NCBI GenBank assembly: GCA_021205725.1
Contig: JAJPWY010000069.1
Location: 1-49,916 of the forward strand
Source of the DNA: Clostridiales bacterium
GTDB lineage: Bacteria; Bacillota; Clostridia; Oscillospirales; Oscillospiraceae
Length of the DNA stretch: 49,916 bases
Direction: 5' to 3'
Under the pieces are notes generated by a model, which ran no database searches, was not told where the DNA came from, and saw only the letters and a program-made list of their open reading frames with translations. The position numbers were made by a program, and so were the translations under genes. The number at the start of each line of letters is the position of its first letter. Position 1 is the first letter of the stretch. Shown here one piece after another: positions 42,117-49,916 of this stretch.

Positions 42117-43079
42117 ATGCGCTACTTTATCGGAATAGACATTGGCGGAACCAACATTGCCGTGGGCGTTGTGGATGAAGAGAAAAATATGCTGAAAAAG
42201 CTCAGCGTCCCCACCGGGGCAGACCGGAAGGCGGACGCCCTGATCGACGACATGGTGGCCTCCGTCCGGGCGGTGCTGGAGCTGGCGGGGATGACCCTGG
42301 CGGACATCAGCTCCATCGGCATCGGCGTGCCCGGAGCGGTGACGCAGGACGGCAACGTCATCCAGGCGGTGAACCTGGGCTGGAAGAACCTGCCCCTGCA
42401 GGAGATCATGTCCTCCCGGCTGGGTCTGCCCGTCTACCTGGGCAACGACGCCGACTGCGCCGCCCTGGGCGAGGTGGTGGCCGGCAGCGGGGCCAACTGC
42501 AACAGCGCCCTGATGATTACCCTGGGCACTGGCATCGGCGGCGGCTTTATCGTCAACGGCAAGATTTTCAGCGGCTGCACCGGTCAGGGCACCGAGCCGG
42601 GTCACTTCACCTTCTGCTACGGCGGGGAGCTGTGCGGCTGCGGCAAGCGGGGCTGCTTTGAGGCGTACACCTCCGCCACCGCCCTCATCCGTCAGACCCG
42701 CCGGGCCATGGAGAAGAACCCCGACTCCAAAATGTGGGCGCTGGTGGACGGAGACATCGACAAGGTCAACGGCAAGGTGCCCTTCGACGCCGCCAAGCTG
42801 GACGACGGCACCGCCCGGGCGGTGGTGGCCCAGTACATCGACTACCTGGCCATGGGCATTGCGGGCATCGTGGACACCTTCCGGCCGGAGCTGGTCATTA
42901 TGGGCGGCGGCATCTGCAACCAGGGAGACTATCTCATGATCCCCCTCAACGAGGGCATCCGGAAATACTCCTTCGCCGCAGACGAGTTCCCGCCTCCTCC
43001 CGCCGTCCGGGCCACCCTGGGCAACGACGCCGGTATCATCGGTGCAGCGGCTCTCCAGATGTCCATGGAGAAGAAGTAA
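42117..43079 (+). CDS. glcK: ROK family glucokinase
   Basis: Phosphorylates glucose (EC 2.7.1.2) or a related hexose with ATP in the cytosol. The 320 residues show the ROK pattern: phosphate motif GIDIGGTNIAVGVVD at the N-terminus, GVPGAV near 75, GNDADCAALGE near 110, GTGIGGGFIVNG near 142, and the zinc site ELCGCGKRGCFEAYTSA with its preceding PGH. The insertion after that site is typical of Clostridial GlcK. ATG 42117 follows CTGGAGGGAA. It is a single-gene unit behind a 200-base leader. Glucose is the likely substrate; ROK kinases for other sugars look similar. Confidence 0.9.
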   Translation: MRYFIGIDIGGTNIAVGVVDEEKNMLKKLSVPTGADRKADALIDDMVASVRAVLELAGMTLADISSIGIGVPGAVTQDGNVIQAVNLGWKNLPLQEIMSSRLGLPVYLGNDADCAALGEVVAGSGANCNSALMITLGTGIGGGFIVNGKIFSGCTGQGTEPGHFTFCYGGELCGCGKRGCFEAYTSATALIRQTRRAMEKNPDSKMWALVDGDIDKVNGKVPFDAAKLDDGTARAVVAQYIDYLAMGIAGIVDTFRPELVIMGGGICNQGDYLMIPLNEGIRKYSFAADEFPPPPAVRATLGNDAGIIGAAALQMSMEKK

Positions 43080-43093
43080 AACGATGGGTTTTC

Positions 43094-43131
43094 GCAAAAT
43101 GACCCTGTCACAGACAGGGCCATTTTGCTGT
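43094..43131 (+). terminator. Terminator after the glucokinase gene
   Basis: GCAAAATGACCCTGTC (43094-43109) pairs with GACAGGGCCATTTTGC (43113-43128), one mismatch, with a weak T run after it. Confidence 0.7.
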
Positions 43132-43148
43132 TACAGCCTGTTTCTCCC

Positions 43149-43177
43149 TTGCGAAACGGGTAAAATCATACTATAAT
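43149..43177 (+). promoter_or_regulatory. Promoter of metG
   Basis: TTGCGA (43149-43154), a 17-base spacer and consensus TATAAT (43172-43177). The short leader (about 43184-43227) has no room for a T-box, unlike many Firmicutes aminoacyl-tRNA synthetase genes. Confidence 0.7.
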
Positions 43178-43227
43178 AACCCTGTCACAGAATCAATGTA
43201 TTCCACACCGAAAGGAATTGAGGATAG

Positions 43228-44844
43228 ATGAAGAGAAAGATCCTGCTGGGCGGCGCCTGGCCCTATGCCAACTACTCCCTCCATGTGGGCCATCTGGCGG
43301 CCCTGCTCCCCGGGGACATCCTGGCCCGGTATTTCCGGCAGCACGGGGACGAGGTGATCTACGTCTCCGGCTCCGACACCCACGGCACCCCCATCACCCA
43401 GCGGGCCAAAAAGGAGGGCACCACTCCCTCCGCCATCGCCCACAAGTATCATGAGGAGTTCGTCAAGGCGTTTGAGGCCATGGACTTCTCTTACGACCTG
43501 TACACCGCCACCTTCACGGACTACCATGAGGAGCACGTCCGTCAGATGCTGGTGGACATCTACAACAACGGCTACCTCTACGAGAAGGAGAAGCAGCAGG
43601 ACTACTGCGAGACCTGCGGCAAGTTCCTGGCCGACCGGGAGATCACCGGCCTGTGTCCGGTGTGCGGCAAGCCCGCCAAGGGCGACCAGTGCGACCACTG
43701 CCTGACCTCCTTTGACCCGGAGGATTTGAAGGATAAGCACTGCATCACCTGCGGCAATCCCACCGTCCAGCGGCCCAACCATGAGATGGTGTTTGCCCTG
43801 TCCCGGTTCCAGAACAAGCTGGAGGACTACTACAAGAAGAACAGCCCCGCCTGGCGCACCAATGCGGTCAACGAGACGAAGAAGTATCTGGAGCAGGGCC
43901 TCCCCGACCGGGACGCCACCCGGAACCTGGAGTGGGGCGTCAAGGTTCCCTTTGAGGGCTATGAGGACAAGCGCATCTACGTCTGGTTCGAGGCGGTGAT
44001 GGGCTATCTCACCGCCGGGAGAAAGGTGGCTGAGGAGCGGGGCATTGACTTTGACGAGTTCATGCAGGACAGCGACAACCTCATCACCTACTATATCCAC
44101 GGCAAGGACAACATCCCCTTCCACACGGTCATCTTCCCCGCCCTCATCATGGCGTTGGAGAAGGGCTGGCAGTGCCCGAAGATGATCGTCTCCAGCGAGT
44201 ATGTCAAGCTGGGGGAGGACAAGATGTCCAAGAGCAAGGGCAACCTGGTGACCATCCAGGAGCTGGCCGACCAGTTTGACCCGGACAGCATCCGCTTCTT
44301 CTTCACGGTGAACAATCCGGAGCGCCGGGACATCAGCTACAGCGAGGACGAGCTCATCGCCGCCCACAACAAGTTCCTCTGCGGAGCCTTCGGCAACTTC
44401 GTCAACCGGAATGTCTCCTTCCTGAAGAAAAAGTTCAAGGGGGTCGTCCCCGCCGGAACGGTGAACCCGGAGATCGAGGCCCAGACCCAGCGGATGTACG
44501 ACGAGATCGGCGCACATCTGGAGGCGGGCGAGCTGCGGGCTGCCGCCGAGCAGATGCTCCAGTATATCCAGGACGCCAACAAGTACTATGACGCCCAGGC
44601 CCCCTGGACCCAGGTCAAGGCGGAGGACAAGACCGCCTTCAATAACACCACCGCCACCTGCATGTATATCATCGCCAACATGTCCAACCTTCTCAACCCG
44701 GTGCTGACCCGTGGCTGCGCCAAGCTCCGCGCCATGCTGGAGCTGCCGGAAACCCCCACCTGGAGCCCCATCAACATCAAGGAGGGCCTGGTGCTGGGCG
44801 ACTGCCCCATCCTGTATCAGCGGCTGGAAGTCAAGGAGAGCTGA
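43228..44844 (+). CDS. metG: Methionyl-tRNA synthetase
   Basis: Charges initiator and elongator tRNA-Met with methionine (EC 6.1.1.10). The 538 residues are a class I enzyme with HVGH in place of HIGH near 19 (NYSLHVGHLAALLPGD). A four-pair zinc insertion follows (CETC, CPVC, CDHC, CITC between about 127 and 178), then KMSKSKGN near 333 and the anticodon-binding helices. The two-knuckle insertion places it with the E. coli/archaeal-like group and not the B. subtilis type. The C-terminal tRNA-binding domain of longer forms is absent. GAAAGGAATTGAGG precedes the ATG. A second copy elsewhere cannot be excluded. Confidence 0.94.
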   Translation: MKRKILLGGAWPYANYSLHVGHLAALLPGDILARYFRQHGDEVIYVSGSDTHGTPITQRAKKEGTTPSAIAHKYHEEFVKAFEAMDFSYDLYTATFTDYHEEHVRQMLVDIYNNGYLYEKEKQQDYCETCGKFLADREITGLCPVCGKPAKGDQCDHCLTSFDPEDLKDKHCITCGNPTVQRPNHEMVFALSRFQNKLEDYYKKNSPAWRTNAVNETKKYLEQGLPDRDATRNLEWGVKVPFEGYEDKRIYVWFEAVMGYLTAGRKVAEERGIDFDEFMQDSDNLITYYIHGKDNIPFHTVIFPALIMALEKGWQCPKMIVSSEYVKLGEDKMSKSKGNLVTIQELADQFDPDSIRFFFTVNNPERRDISYSEDELIAAHNKFLCGAFGNFVNRNVSFLKKKFKGVVPAGTVNPEIEAQTQRMYDEIGAHLEAGELRAAAEQMLQYIQDANKYYDAQAPWTQVKAEDKTAFNNTTATCMYIIANMSNLLNPVLTRGCAKLRAMLELPETPTWSPINIKEGLVLGDCPILYQRLEVKES

Positions 44845-44862
44845 ATCGACATTCCGAATATC

Positions 44863-44896
44863 AAACGGCCCCGGCAGTCTGCCGGGGCCGTTTTGT
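44863..44896 (+). terminator. Terminator of metG
   Basis: AAACGGCCCCGGCA (44863-44876) pairs perfectly with TGCCGGGGCCGTTT (44880-44893) over three bases, followed by TGTG. Confidence 0.85.
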
Positions 44897-44906
44897 GCCA
44901 AAGGAC

Positions 44907-44944
44907 AAAAAAGAGCGGCGCACCTCGAAGGAGATGCGCCGCTC
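44907..44944 (-). terminator. Terminator of the cstA operon
   Basis: Minus strand GAGCGGCGCA (44944-44935) pairs perfectly with TGCGCCGCTC (44922-44913), followed by six T (44912-44907). Confidence 0.88.
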
Positions 44945-44979
44945 TCATTTGCTTGTCAGCGGTCAGAGAAGGGAAGAAC

Positions 44980-46685
44980 TCAGGCCTGCTGCTTCTTGGC
45001 CTTAGCCTGACTGCTCAGGGTCTGGATGCCCTCGATGGCCAGGATGACGGCCAGCACCACCATCGCAGCGGCGAAGATGAGCTGGAACCAGTCGCCCCAG
45101 GCAGCGCCGCCGGCGCCGATCAGGACGATCTTGTTGTAGACGGTCATGACCAGGCTGGTCAGAGTGGCGATGAGCATAAAGGCCATGGGGATGTAGAACA
45201 TCTTGTTGTTCCGGCCAATGTTGCCCAGCCAGGCAGCCACGGCCAGCAGAGCCAGGCCGGCCAGCAGCTGGTTGGCAGCGCCGAACAGGCCCCAGATCTG
45301 GCTCAGGGACAGGCCGCCCAGGACGCAGCCGATGACGACCATGATCAGAGTGCCGGTCAGAGGATAGGCCAGGAACTTGCGGATGCCGGTGGCGTCACGC
45401 CAGGAGGCCTCGCCCTCCTTCAGGAACAGCTCGGTGAACATGAAGCGGCTCAGACGGGTGCCGGTGTCCAGGCTGGTCAGAGCGAAGACAGAGACGGCCA
45501 GAGTCAGCAGCGCATAAACGGTGTTGTAGACGGAGGACTCCTCAGCGCCGAACATCAGAGCGATACCGGAGGAGAAGGCCACAGCGGGGGAACCGAACTC
45601 GCCGTTGGTGTACTTGGTGAACACCATGCCCACAGCGATCAGGGCAATCAGGGCCAGGGCGGACTCGATGAGCATGGAGCCATAGCCGATGGGCTTGGCG
45701 TCAGCCTCGCTGGACAGCTGCTTGGAGGTAGTGCCGGTGGCGATCAGGCTGTGGAAGCCGGAGCAGGCGCCGCAGGCCACGGTGATGAACAGGGCGGGGA
45801 ACAGGGTGCCGATGCTGGTGCTCCAGCCGGTGAAGGCGGGCAGCTCGAAGGTGGCGGTGCCAGCGAAGGCGGAGAAGAAGATGCCGATAACTGCCACAGC
45901 CATCATAGCGTACAGCAGGAAGCTGGACAGGTAGTCACGGGGCTGGAGCAAAATCCAGACGGGAACCAGAGAGGCGATGGTGATGTAGACGCCGATGAGC
46001 ACGATCCAGGTGGTGCGGCTCAAGGCCAGGCCCACGTTCAGACCCACGAACAGGAAGGCGATGATGCACACGATGCCGATGACGTGGCGACGTTGGTGCT
46101 CAGGCCGGCCCGGTTGGTCAGCAGACCATAGACGATAGCCAGAATGATGAACAGGACGGAGACCATAGCGGTGGTCTCGTTGCCGGTGACGGTACCGGTG
46201 GTGATGCCCCAGTTGTCGGAAGCGAAGGTGCCGGCCACCACGTTCACGAAGGAGGCAATTACGAGAACCAGAACCAACAGAGCGAAGATGCTGAACAGGC
46301 GGGCGGCCCGCTTGCCCATGGTGTCGTGGATGATCTCACCCACGCTCTTGCCCTTGTGACGGACGGAGGCGAACAGGGAGCCGAAGTCCTGGACGCCGCC
46401 GAAGAAGATGCCGCCGATGACGCACCACAGGAAAACGGGTACCCATCCGAATACGGCAGCCTGCACAGGCCCGTTGATGGGGCCGGCGCCGGCGATGGAG
46501 GAATAGTGGTGGCCCATCAGGACAGCCGGCTTGGCAGGCACGTAGTCAACGCCGTCTTCCATTTCATAGGCGGGAGTTTTGCGGGTCGGGTCAACGCCCC
46601 ACTGCTTTGCCAGCCAGGAACCGTAGAACACGTAGCCGCAGACAAGGCAGATGACGCCCACAACGATGATCAGGATTGCAGTCAT
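44980..46685 (-). pseudogene. cstA: Carbon starvation protein A (peptide/pyruvate transporter), frameshifted
   Basis: Membrane transporter for peptides or pyruvate, about 568 residues if the frame is restored, close to Firmicutes CstA. The first part (46685 to about 46084) runs MTAILIIVVGVICLVCGYVF, then MGHHYSSIAGAGPINGPVQA, to TNRAGLSTNVAT. The second part (from about 46083 to 44980) resumes as VIGIVCIIAFLFVGLNVGLA in the next frame and runs to the end (SSQAKAKKQQA). The two join exactly if one base is added between 46083 and 46084. Every other part looks intact, so this is a fresh mutation or an assembly error. AGGAGAG precedes the start. It is last in a three-gene operon. Confidence 0.88.
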
Positions 46686-46702
46686 TCATATCTCTCCTAA
46701 CT

Positions 46703-47239
46703 CTAAGGATTTTTTCGGAGGCCGTCGTCCTGTCCGGCGAGCTCCTTTTTTGTTATATTGCGAAAGAGCTTCCGCAGAGGCCGACCCAACCGGTTACAGG
46801 CCAGCTTCCCTGTGGAGGTCTCCAATGCAATCACCCGGTAATGGCTCCACCCGTTCAGGGTAAAGCGGTAGCTTTTATAATGACGGAGCCGCTTCACCAG
46901 GGCCATGGCCTCCGGTGTGACGGTGTCCGCCAGCAGGATCAGCACCACGTCGGTGCTGCGGTGGTAGGCGTGGGGCTTGACCCGGCTCAGGCCGGTCTCC
47001 CAGGCGACGGCGTCCATCTGCTCCACATCCGGCGCATCCAGCCGGTCGGCGGTGGCAAAAAAGACGTACTCATGGGCCTCCGCCTCGGAGAGCTTGGCCG
47101 TCTTGACGAGGAAAAACTGCTCGTCATGGGAGTGGAATTCCGCCTCGGCGGTAAAGGGAGGAGTCACATCCTCCCGCTTGATATCGTAATATTGGGTATA
47201 GGACTTGAGCAGCGCCTCCAGCGCCTGGTCAACCGTCAT
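46703..47239 (-). CDS. Unrecognised 178-residue protein upstream of cstA
   Basis: I do not recognise the family. It looks soluble and mixed alpha/beta: MTVDQALEALLKSYTQYYDI, FHSHDEQFFLVKTAKLSEAE near 35-54, and a strand-helix region near 95-145 (RSTDVVLILLADTVTPEAMA, then KRLRHYKSYRFTLNGWSHYR). The tail is basic. No signal peptide and no catalytic motif. It lies 24 bases after the 124-residue gene and 17 before cstA, with GGAGAAG upstream, so it is surely translated. Its position suggests a regulatory or accessory role for CstA. Confidence 0.78.
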   Translation of the reverse strand: MTVDQALEALLKSYTQYYDIKREDVTPPFTAEAEFHSHDEQFFLVKTAKLSEAEAHEYVFFATADRLDAPDVEQMDAVAWETGLSRVKPHAYHRSTDVVLILLADTVTPEAMALVKRLRHYKSYRFTLNGWSHYRVIALETSTGKLACNRLGRPLRKLFRNITKKELAGQDDGLRKNP

Positions 47240-47263
47240 AGATGCTTCTCCGTTCTCTCGTAT

Positions 47264-47638
47264 TTAATCGTCTGCCGGGGCATCCTCCGGCTTGTGGAAT
47301 TGGGCGTGAGGGATCAGGGGGCGTAGCCGCTCCAGCAGCACCTTACCCGCCCGGGCGTCCGGCACCTGGATCTTGGCCAGCTGGCCGTCCTCGCCGACGA
47401 GCATCAGGTACTCCGTCTCCAGATTGCCTGCGCCGCAGCACAGCCGGGCAGGGGTGGCCTCGATGCGGCGATAACAGTACCGCACGGCGCTGTAGGGCAC
47501 GCAGACAGTCTCTCCGCCCTCCCGGAAAAAGAGGTGGGACTGGCCTACCCGGAGCTTTCCCACCTGCCAGCCGGACTGGTAATCCGCCAGCAGCTCCTCC
47601 GCCGGGGCGGAGACGGGGACAAGAGGGGTGATATTCAT
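47264..47638 (-). CDS. Unrecognised 124-residue protein, PH-like beta fold possible
   Basis: First gene of the cstA operon. The central part (about 25-100: GKLRVGQSHLFFREGGETVC, VPYSAVRYCYRRIEA, ETEYLMLVGEDGQLAKIQVP) alternates strands and ends in a helix (AGKVLLERLRPLIPHAQFHK). That is the outline of a bacterial PH/GRAM-like domain, though I cannot confirm it. No membrane segment. ATG 47638 follows GGAGAGGAG; in-frame codons further up overlap the promoter. Confidence 0.7.
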   Translation of the reverse strand: MNITPLVPVSAPAEELLADYQSGWQVGKLRVGQSHLFFREGGETVCVPYSAVRYCYRRIEATPARLCCGAGNLETEYLMLVGEDGQLAKIQVPDARAGKVLLERLRPLIPHAQFHKPEDAPADD

Positions 47639-47702
47639 ACTTTGCTCCTCTCCGCAGCAAGCCCAGCGCTTGCAGGAATTATTGCAGTAAACAGATAAAG
47701 TA

Positions 47703-47730
47703 ATTGTACCACGCAAACAAAAAATTGCAA
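47703..47730 (-). promoter_or_regulatory. Promoter of the cstA operon
   Basis: Minus strand TTGCAA (47730-47725), a 16-base spacer and TACAAT (47708-47703) with TGG before it. The gap 47639-48084 also holds a 12-base direct repeat GGCCCGGTTCCG (47826-47837, 47901-47912) and the next promoter; no gene was seen in it. Confidence 0.7.
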
Positions 47731-47942
47731 GAGCAAAGTCTAATTTCAAACATTATACAATTCATAAAAAATTCACAGATGAATTTGTGTAAATCGACAG
47801 ATTTTGATTGCTTTCGCAGGGATTTGGCCCGGTTCCGAAGGGGACAGGAGGAATTTTTGCCGTCAGCTCACAGGCTGCCGAAAGAACGTTTTCCCCTGGC
47901 GGCCCGGTTCCGTAAATTTTGCGGGTAACGGGGAGAATTTCC

Positions 47943-47971
47943 TTGCGTTCAAGGTCTGGCCGTACTATAAT
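47943..47971 (+). promoter_or_regulatory. Promoter of the FIVAR surface protein gene
   Basis: TTGCGT (47943-47948), a 17-base spacer and consensus TATAAT (47966-47971). The leader is about 107 bases. Confidence 0.75.
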
Positions 47972-48084
47972 GAAATGGTATAAACGGGTGGAAAAGATTT
48001 CCTCCCCGCAACAACGGCCTGTATGTCCGCCGGACGGTTCATTCGGGCCGAAAAAAACACCGAACAAGAAACGGAGGTAACCTA

Positions 48085-49916
48085 ATGAGAAACTGGCTGA
48101 AACGAGCGGTCTCCATGGTTCTGTGCCTGAGCATGCTCCTGTCCATGACAGTCATGGCCTCGGCAGAGGACGCATCTTCCGGCTCCGAGGTGTCGGTAGA
48201 GCTGACCGCTCTGCTCCGCACCCAGGGCGAGGACGAGACGTTCAACGACGCATCCGACGGCTCGGAAAAGACCGCCGCCACCTATGACGTCACCGTGGCG
48301 TCCGTCAGCGGCAGCACCGTGACCACCCTTGCCGAGCTGGGCACGATCTGCCAGGCGGACGACAGCGTGGACTACTACGGCGCAGTCACCGCCCAGACCG
48401 GCACCATCTATGCCTGCGGCAATGACGGCGTCATCTACACCCTGGACGGCAGCACCTATGCCGCCACCGACACCGGGCTGCAGAGCGCCACCACCACCAG
48501 CACCTACTATCTGGCGGGCATGACCTACGCACCCATGGGCAACGGCACCCTGGTAGGCGTCAATCCCCAGGGCCGGACAAACCTGTACGCCGTCGATTTG
48601 ACCAACGGCTACGCCAAGAGCGCTCTGCTCAGCAGCAAGGGACTGTCCGGCGACTACGGCGATGCCAAGGTAGCGGCAGTGGCCTACGAGGGAACGGACG
48701 ACGACGGGAACGACCTGTTCTACGTCCTGGCCTATGACAGCACCAACGGCTGCACCATCATCTGGGAGTTCCCCCTGACCTCTAACGGCTCCACAGTCTC
48801 CAACGCCGGGGACAACGGCACCCTGCTGGGCACCTATTCCCTGAGCCTGGCCGCCCAGAAGTATAACTCCATGGTGTACGTGGACGACTATCTGGTCATC
48901 GCCGCCAGCGACAACAGCGGCAACAGCACCCTGTACGCCATCCCGGTCACCGAGAGCGGCCTGGGCGACGCCGTGACCGTGGGCTCCCTGGAGTCTGACG
49001 TGATCGGCATTCTCAGCGCCTCCGTCACCGTCACCGACACGGGAGACACCGGCTCAACGGTGGACAAGACCGCTCTGGCGGCCGCCATCGCCCAGGCGGA
49101 GGCTCTGAGCGAGGACGACTATGAGCAGGACAGCTGGTGGTCTGCCCTCCAGAGCGTGCTGGAGTATGCCAAGGAGCTCTATGCAAATGAGGACGCCACC
49201 CAGGACGAGGTGGATACCTATACCAGCGCCCTGCTGATGTACATGGAGAACCTGACGCCCAAGAGCGCCGCCGATCTGGACTACTCCGCCCTGATCGCCG
49301 CCTATGAGCAGGCGGAGGCCCTCAACGAGAGCGACTACACCTCCGACAGCTGGGTCTATCTGGACGCCGCTATGAACAACGCATGGAGCTATGTGAAAAA
49401 CGGCGCACTGGCCAAGAGCCAGGACGAGATCGACGAGATGACCACCGCCATTCTGAACGCCATCGCCGGGCTGGTGCTCGCCGACAGCGTTGAGACAGAG
49501 CTGGACATGAGCGGACTCCGGGTCTCCGTCGCCAAGGCCCAGGCCCTGAACGAGGACGACTACTGCGCCGATACCTGGACGTACATCCCCATGTATCTGC
49601 AAACGGCCAACAACATCCTCTCCATGACGGCGGAGGAGCTGGCCGCAGAGGAGCTCGACCAGGATTACATTGACACTCTGACCGGCTGGCTGGAGCAGGC
49701 GATCTCCAACCTGGTGGAGCACACCTGGGATGAGGGAACCGTGACCACCGCCGCCACCTGCGACGAGGACGGTGTCATGACCTTTACCTGCACCCGTTGC
49801 GGCGAAACCAAGACTGCGACCATCTCCGCCACCGGCCACAGCTACGAGCTGGAGTCCACCTCCTGGACGGACGATTACGCCACCTGCTACTTCATCATCA
49901 ACTGCTCCGTCTGCGG
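48085..49916 (+). CDS. Secreted FIVAR-repeat surface protein, 3' end outside window
   Basis: Open for 610 codons to the window edge. A signal peptide covers about 1-27 (MRNWLKRAVSMVLCLSMLLS, cut after ASA). Residues about 50-315 are a Thr/Ser/Gly-rich, beta-strand-like domain with propeller-like short repeats (TIYACGNDGVIYTLDGSTYA; LVGVNPQGRTNLYAVDLTNG). Three FIVAR-type helical repeats follow at about 327-390, 397-465 and 471-550, each with a Y/W-rich turn (EALSEDDYEQDSW, EALNESDYTSDSW, QALNEDDYCADTW). From about 553 a HTWDEGTVT...CTRCGETKT segment starts, a cysteine-pair repeat common in Clostridial cell-surface proteins. The start has CGGAGGTAA upstream. It probably acts in adhesion or glycan binding; the anchor is not in view. 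Confidence 0.88.
   Translation, partial: MRNWLKRAVSMVLCLSMLLSMTVMASAEDASSGSEVSVELTALLRTQGEDETFNDASDGSEKTAATYDVTVASVSGSTVTTLAELGTICQADDSVDYYGAVTAQTGTIYACGNDGVIYTLDGSTYAATDTGLQSATTTSTYYLAGMTYAPMGNGTLVGVNPQGRTNLYAVDLTNGYAKSALLSSKGLSGDYGDAKVAAVAYEGTDDDGNDLFYVLAYDSTNGCTIIWEFPLTSNGSTVSNAGDNGTLLGTYSLSLAAQKYNSMVYVDDYLVIAASDNSGNSTLYAIPVTESGLGDAVTVGSLESDVIGILSASVTVTDTGDTGSTVDKTALAAAIAQAEALSEDDYEQDSWWSALQSVLEYAKELYANEDATQDEVDTYTSALLMYMENLTPKSAADLDYSALIAAYEQAEALNESDYTSDSWVYLDAAMNNAWSYVKNGALAKSQDEIDEMTTAILNAIAGLVLADSVETELDMSGLRVSVAKAQALNEDDYCADTWTYIPMYLQTANNILSMTAEELAAEELDQDYIDTLTGWLEQAISNLVEHTWDEGTVTTAATCDEDGVMTFTCTRCGETKTATISATGHSYELESTSWTDDYATCYFIINCSVC

Noticed and set aside
47704-47928. Possible 74-codon plus-strand gene in the gap before the surface protein
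   Set aside because: It overlaps the divergent promoter at 47703-47730, has no ribosome-binding site and no recognisable pattern.
1-49916. tRNA or rRNA genes, integrase or transposase genes
   Set aside because: No cloverleaf with a T-arm GGTTCRA plus CCA-side pairing, no rRNA segment, and no protein with integrase or transposase motifs was seen on either strand.

Overview
The window looks like the chromosome of a GC-rich Clostridia (Firmicutes) gut anaerobe. The best guess is family Oscillospiraceae (the Flavonifractor / Pseudoflavonifractor / Lawsonibacter / Intestinimonas neighbourhood). The reasons are Shine-Dalgarno sites of the AGGAGG type, sigma-A-like promoters with many extended -10 boxes, the rpmG-secE-nusG-rplK-rplA-rplJ-rplL order, VanW/YoaR, DUF6291, FIVAR and YesMN-type proteins, and a short palindromic 'GGCTCCCTC' repeat that I associate with this family. 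No tRNA, rRNA, CRISPR array, insertion sequence or prophage core was seen. The placement is inference from gene content; no database was searched.

Layout. 1-563: 5' part of a divergent DUF6291 gene. 692-4448: ribosomal/secretion block (rpmG, secE, nusG, rplK, rplA, then rplJ-rplL with its own promoter and attenuating leader). 4488-5765: uxuA. 5793-8020: luxS-mtnN-add, for S-adenosylhomocysteine and purine salvage. 8038-8340: a palindromic repeat element. 8372-12060: a heterodimeric ABC exporter. 12073-13697: a MATE exporter on the minus strand behind a leader with a perfect terminator and a 37-codon leader ORF. 13760-15582: an Ntn-hydrolase-like gene converging on an orphan FliB-like gene.

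15587-33331 is the main accessory system, a divergent carbohydrate locus. Leftward: solute-binding lipoprotein, two CUT1 permeases, GH88 unsaturated glucuronyl hydrolase, DUF2264 protein, kduI, kduD, GH78 rhamnosidase and GH2 beta-glucuronidase. Rightward: YesM-type sensor kinase, YesN-type AraC response regulator, a carbohydrate-binding-like protein and a YesL-like membrane protein. Three TTGTAA direct repeats spaced 31-32 bp lie between them and are the likely operators. The locus has no polysaccharide lyase and no transporter ATPase. It therefore looks like a scavenger of short rhamnose- and (unsaturated) glucuronate-containing oligosaccharides. Its products would meet the uxuA pathway at 2-keto-3-deoxygluconate.

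33330-34455: DUF1284 and bioY on the minus strand, with a clear BirA operator. 34525-40112: a type IIA topoisomerase pair (ParE/ParC-like paralogues) followed by a lipoprotein with a degenerate transglutaminase fold. 40135-41857: VanW/YoaR protein, minus strand. 41880-43131: ROK glucokinase behind a 162-nt leader that folds on paper into a three-way junction, which is the best candidate here for an undescribed element. 43149-44896: metG. 44907-47730: minus-strand operon of two unrecognised genes and a cstA broken by a one-base frameshift. 47943-49916: the 5' part of a secreted FIVAR-repeat surface protein.
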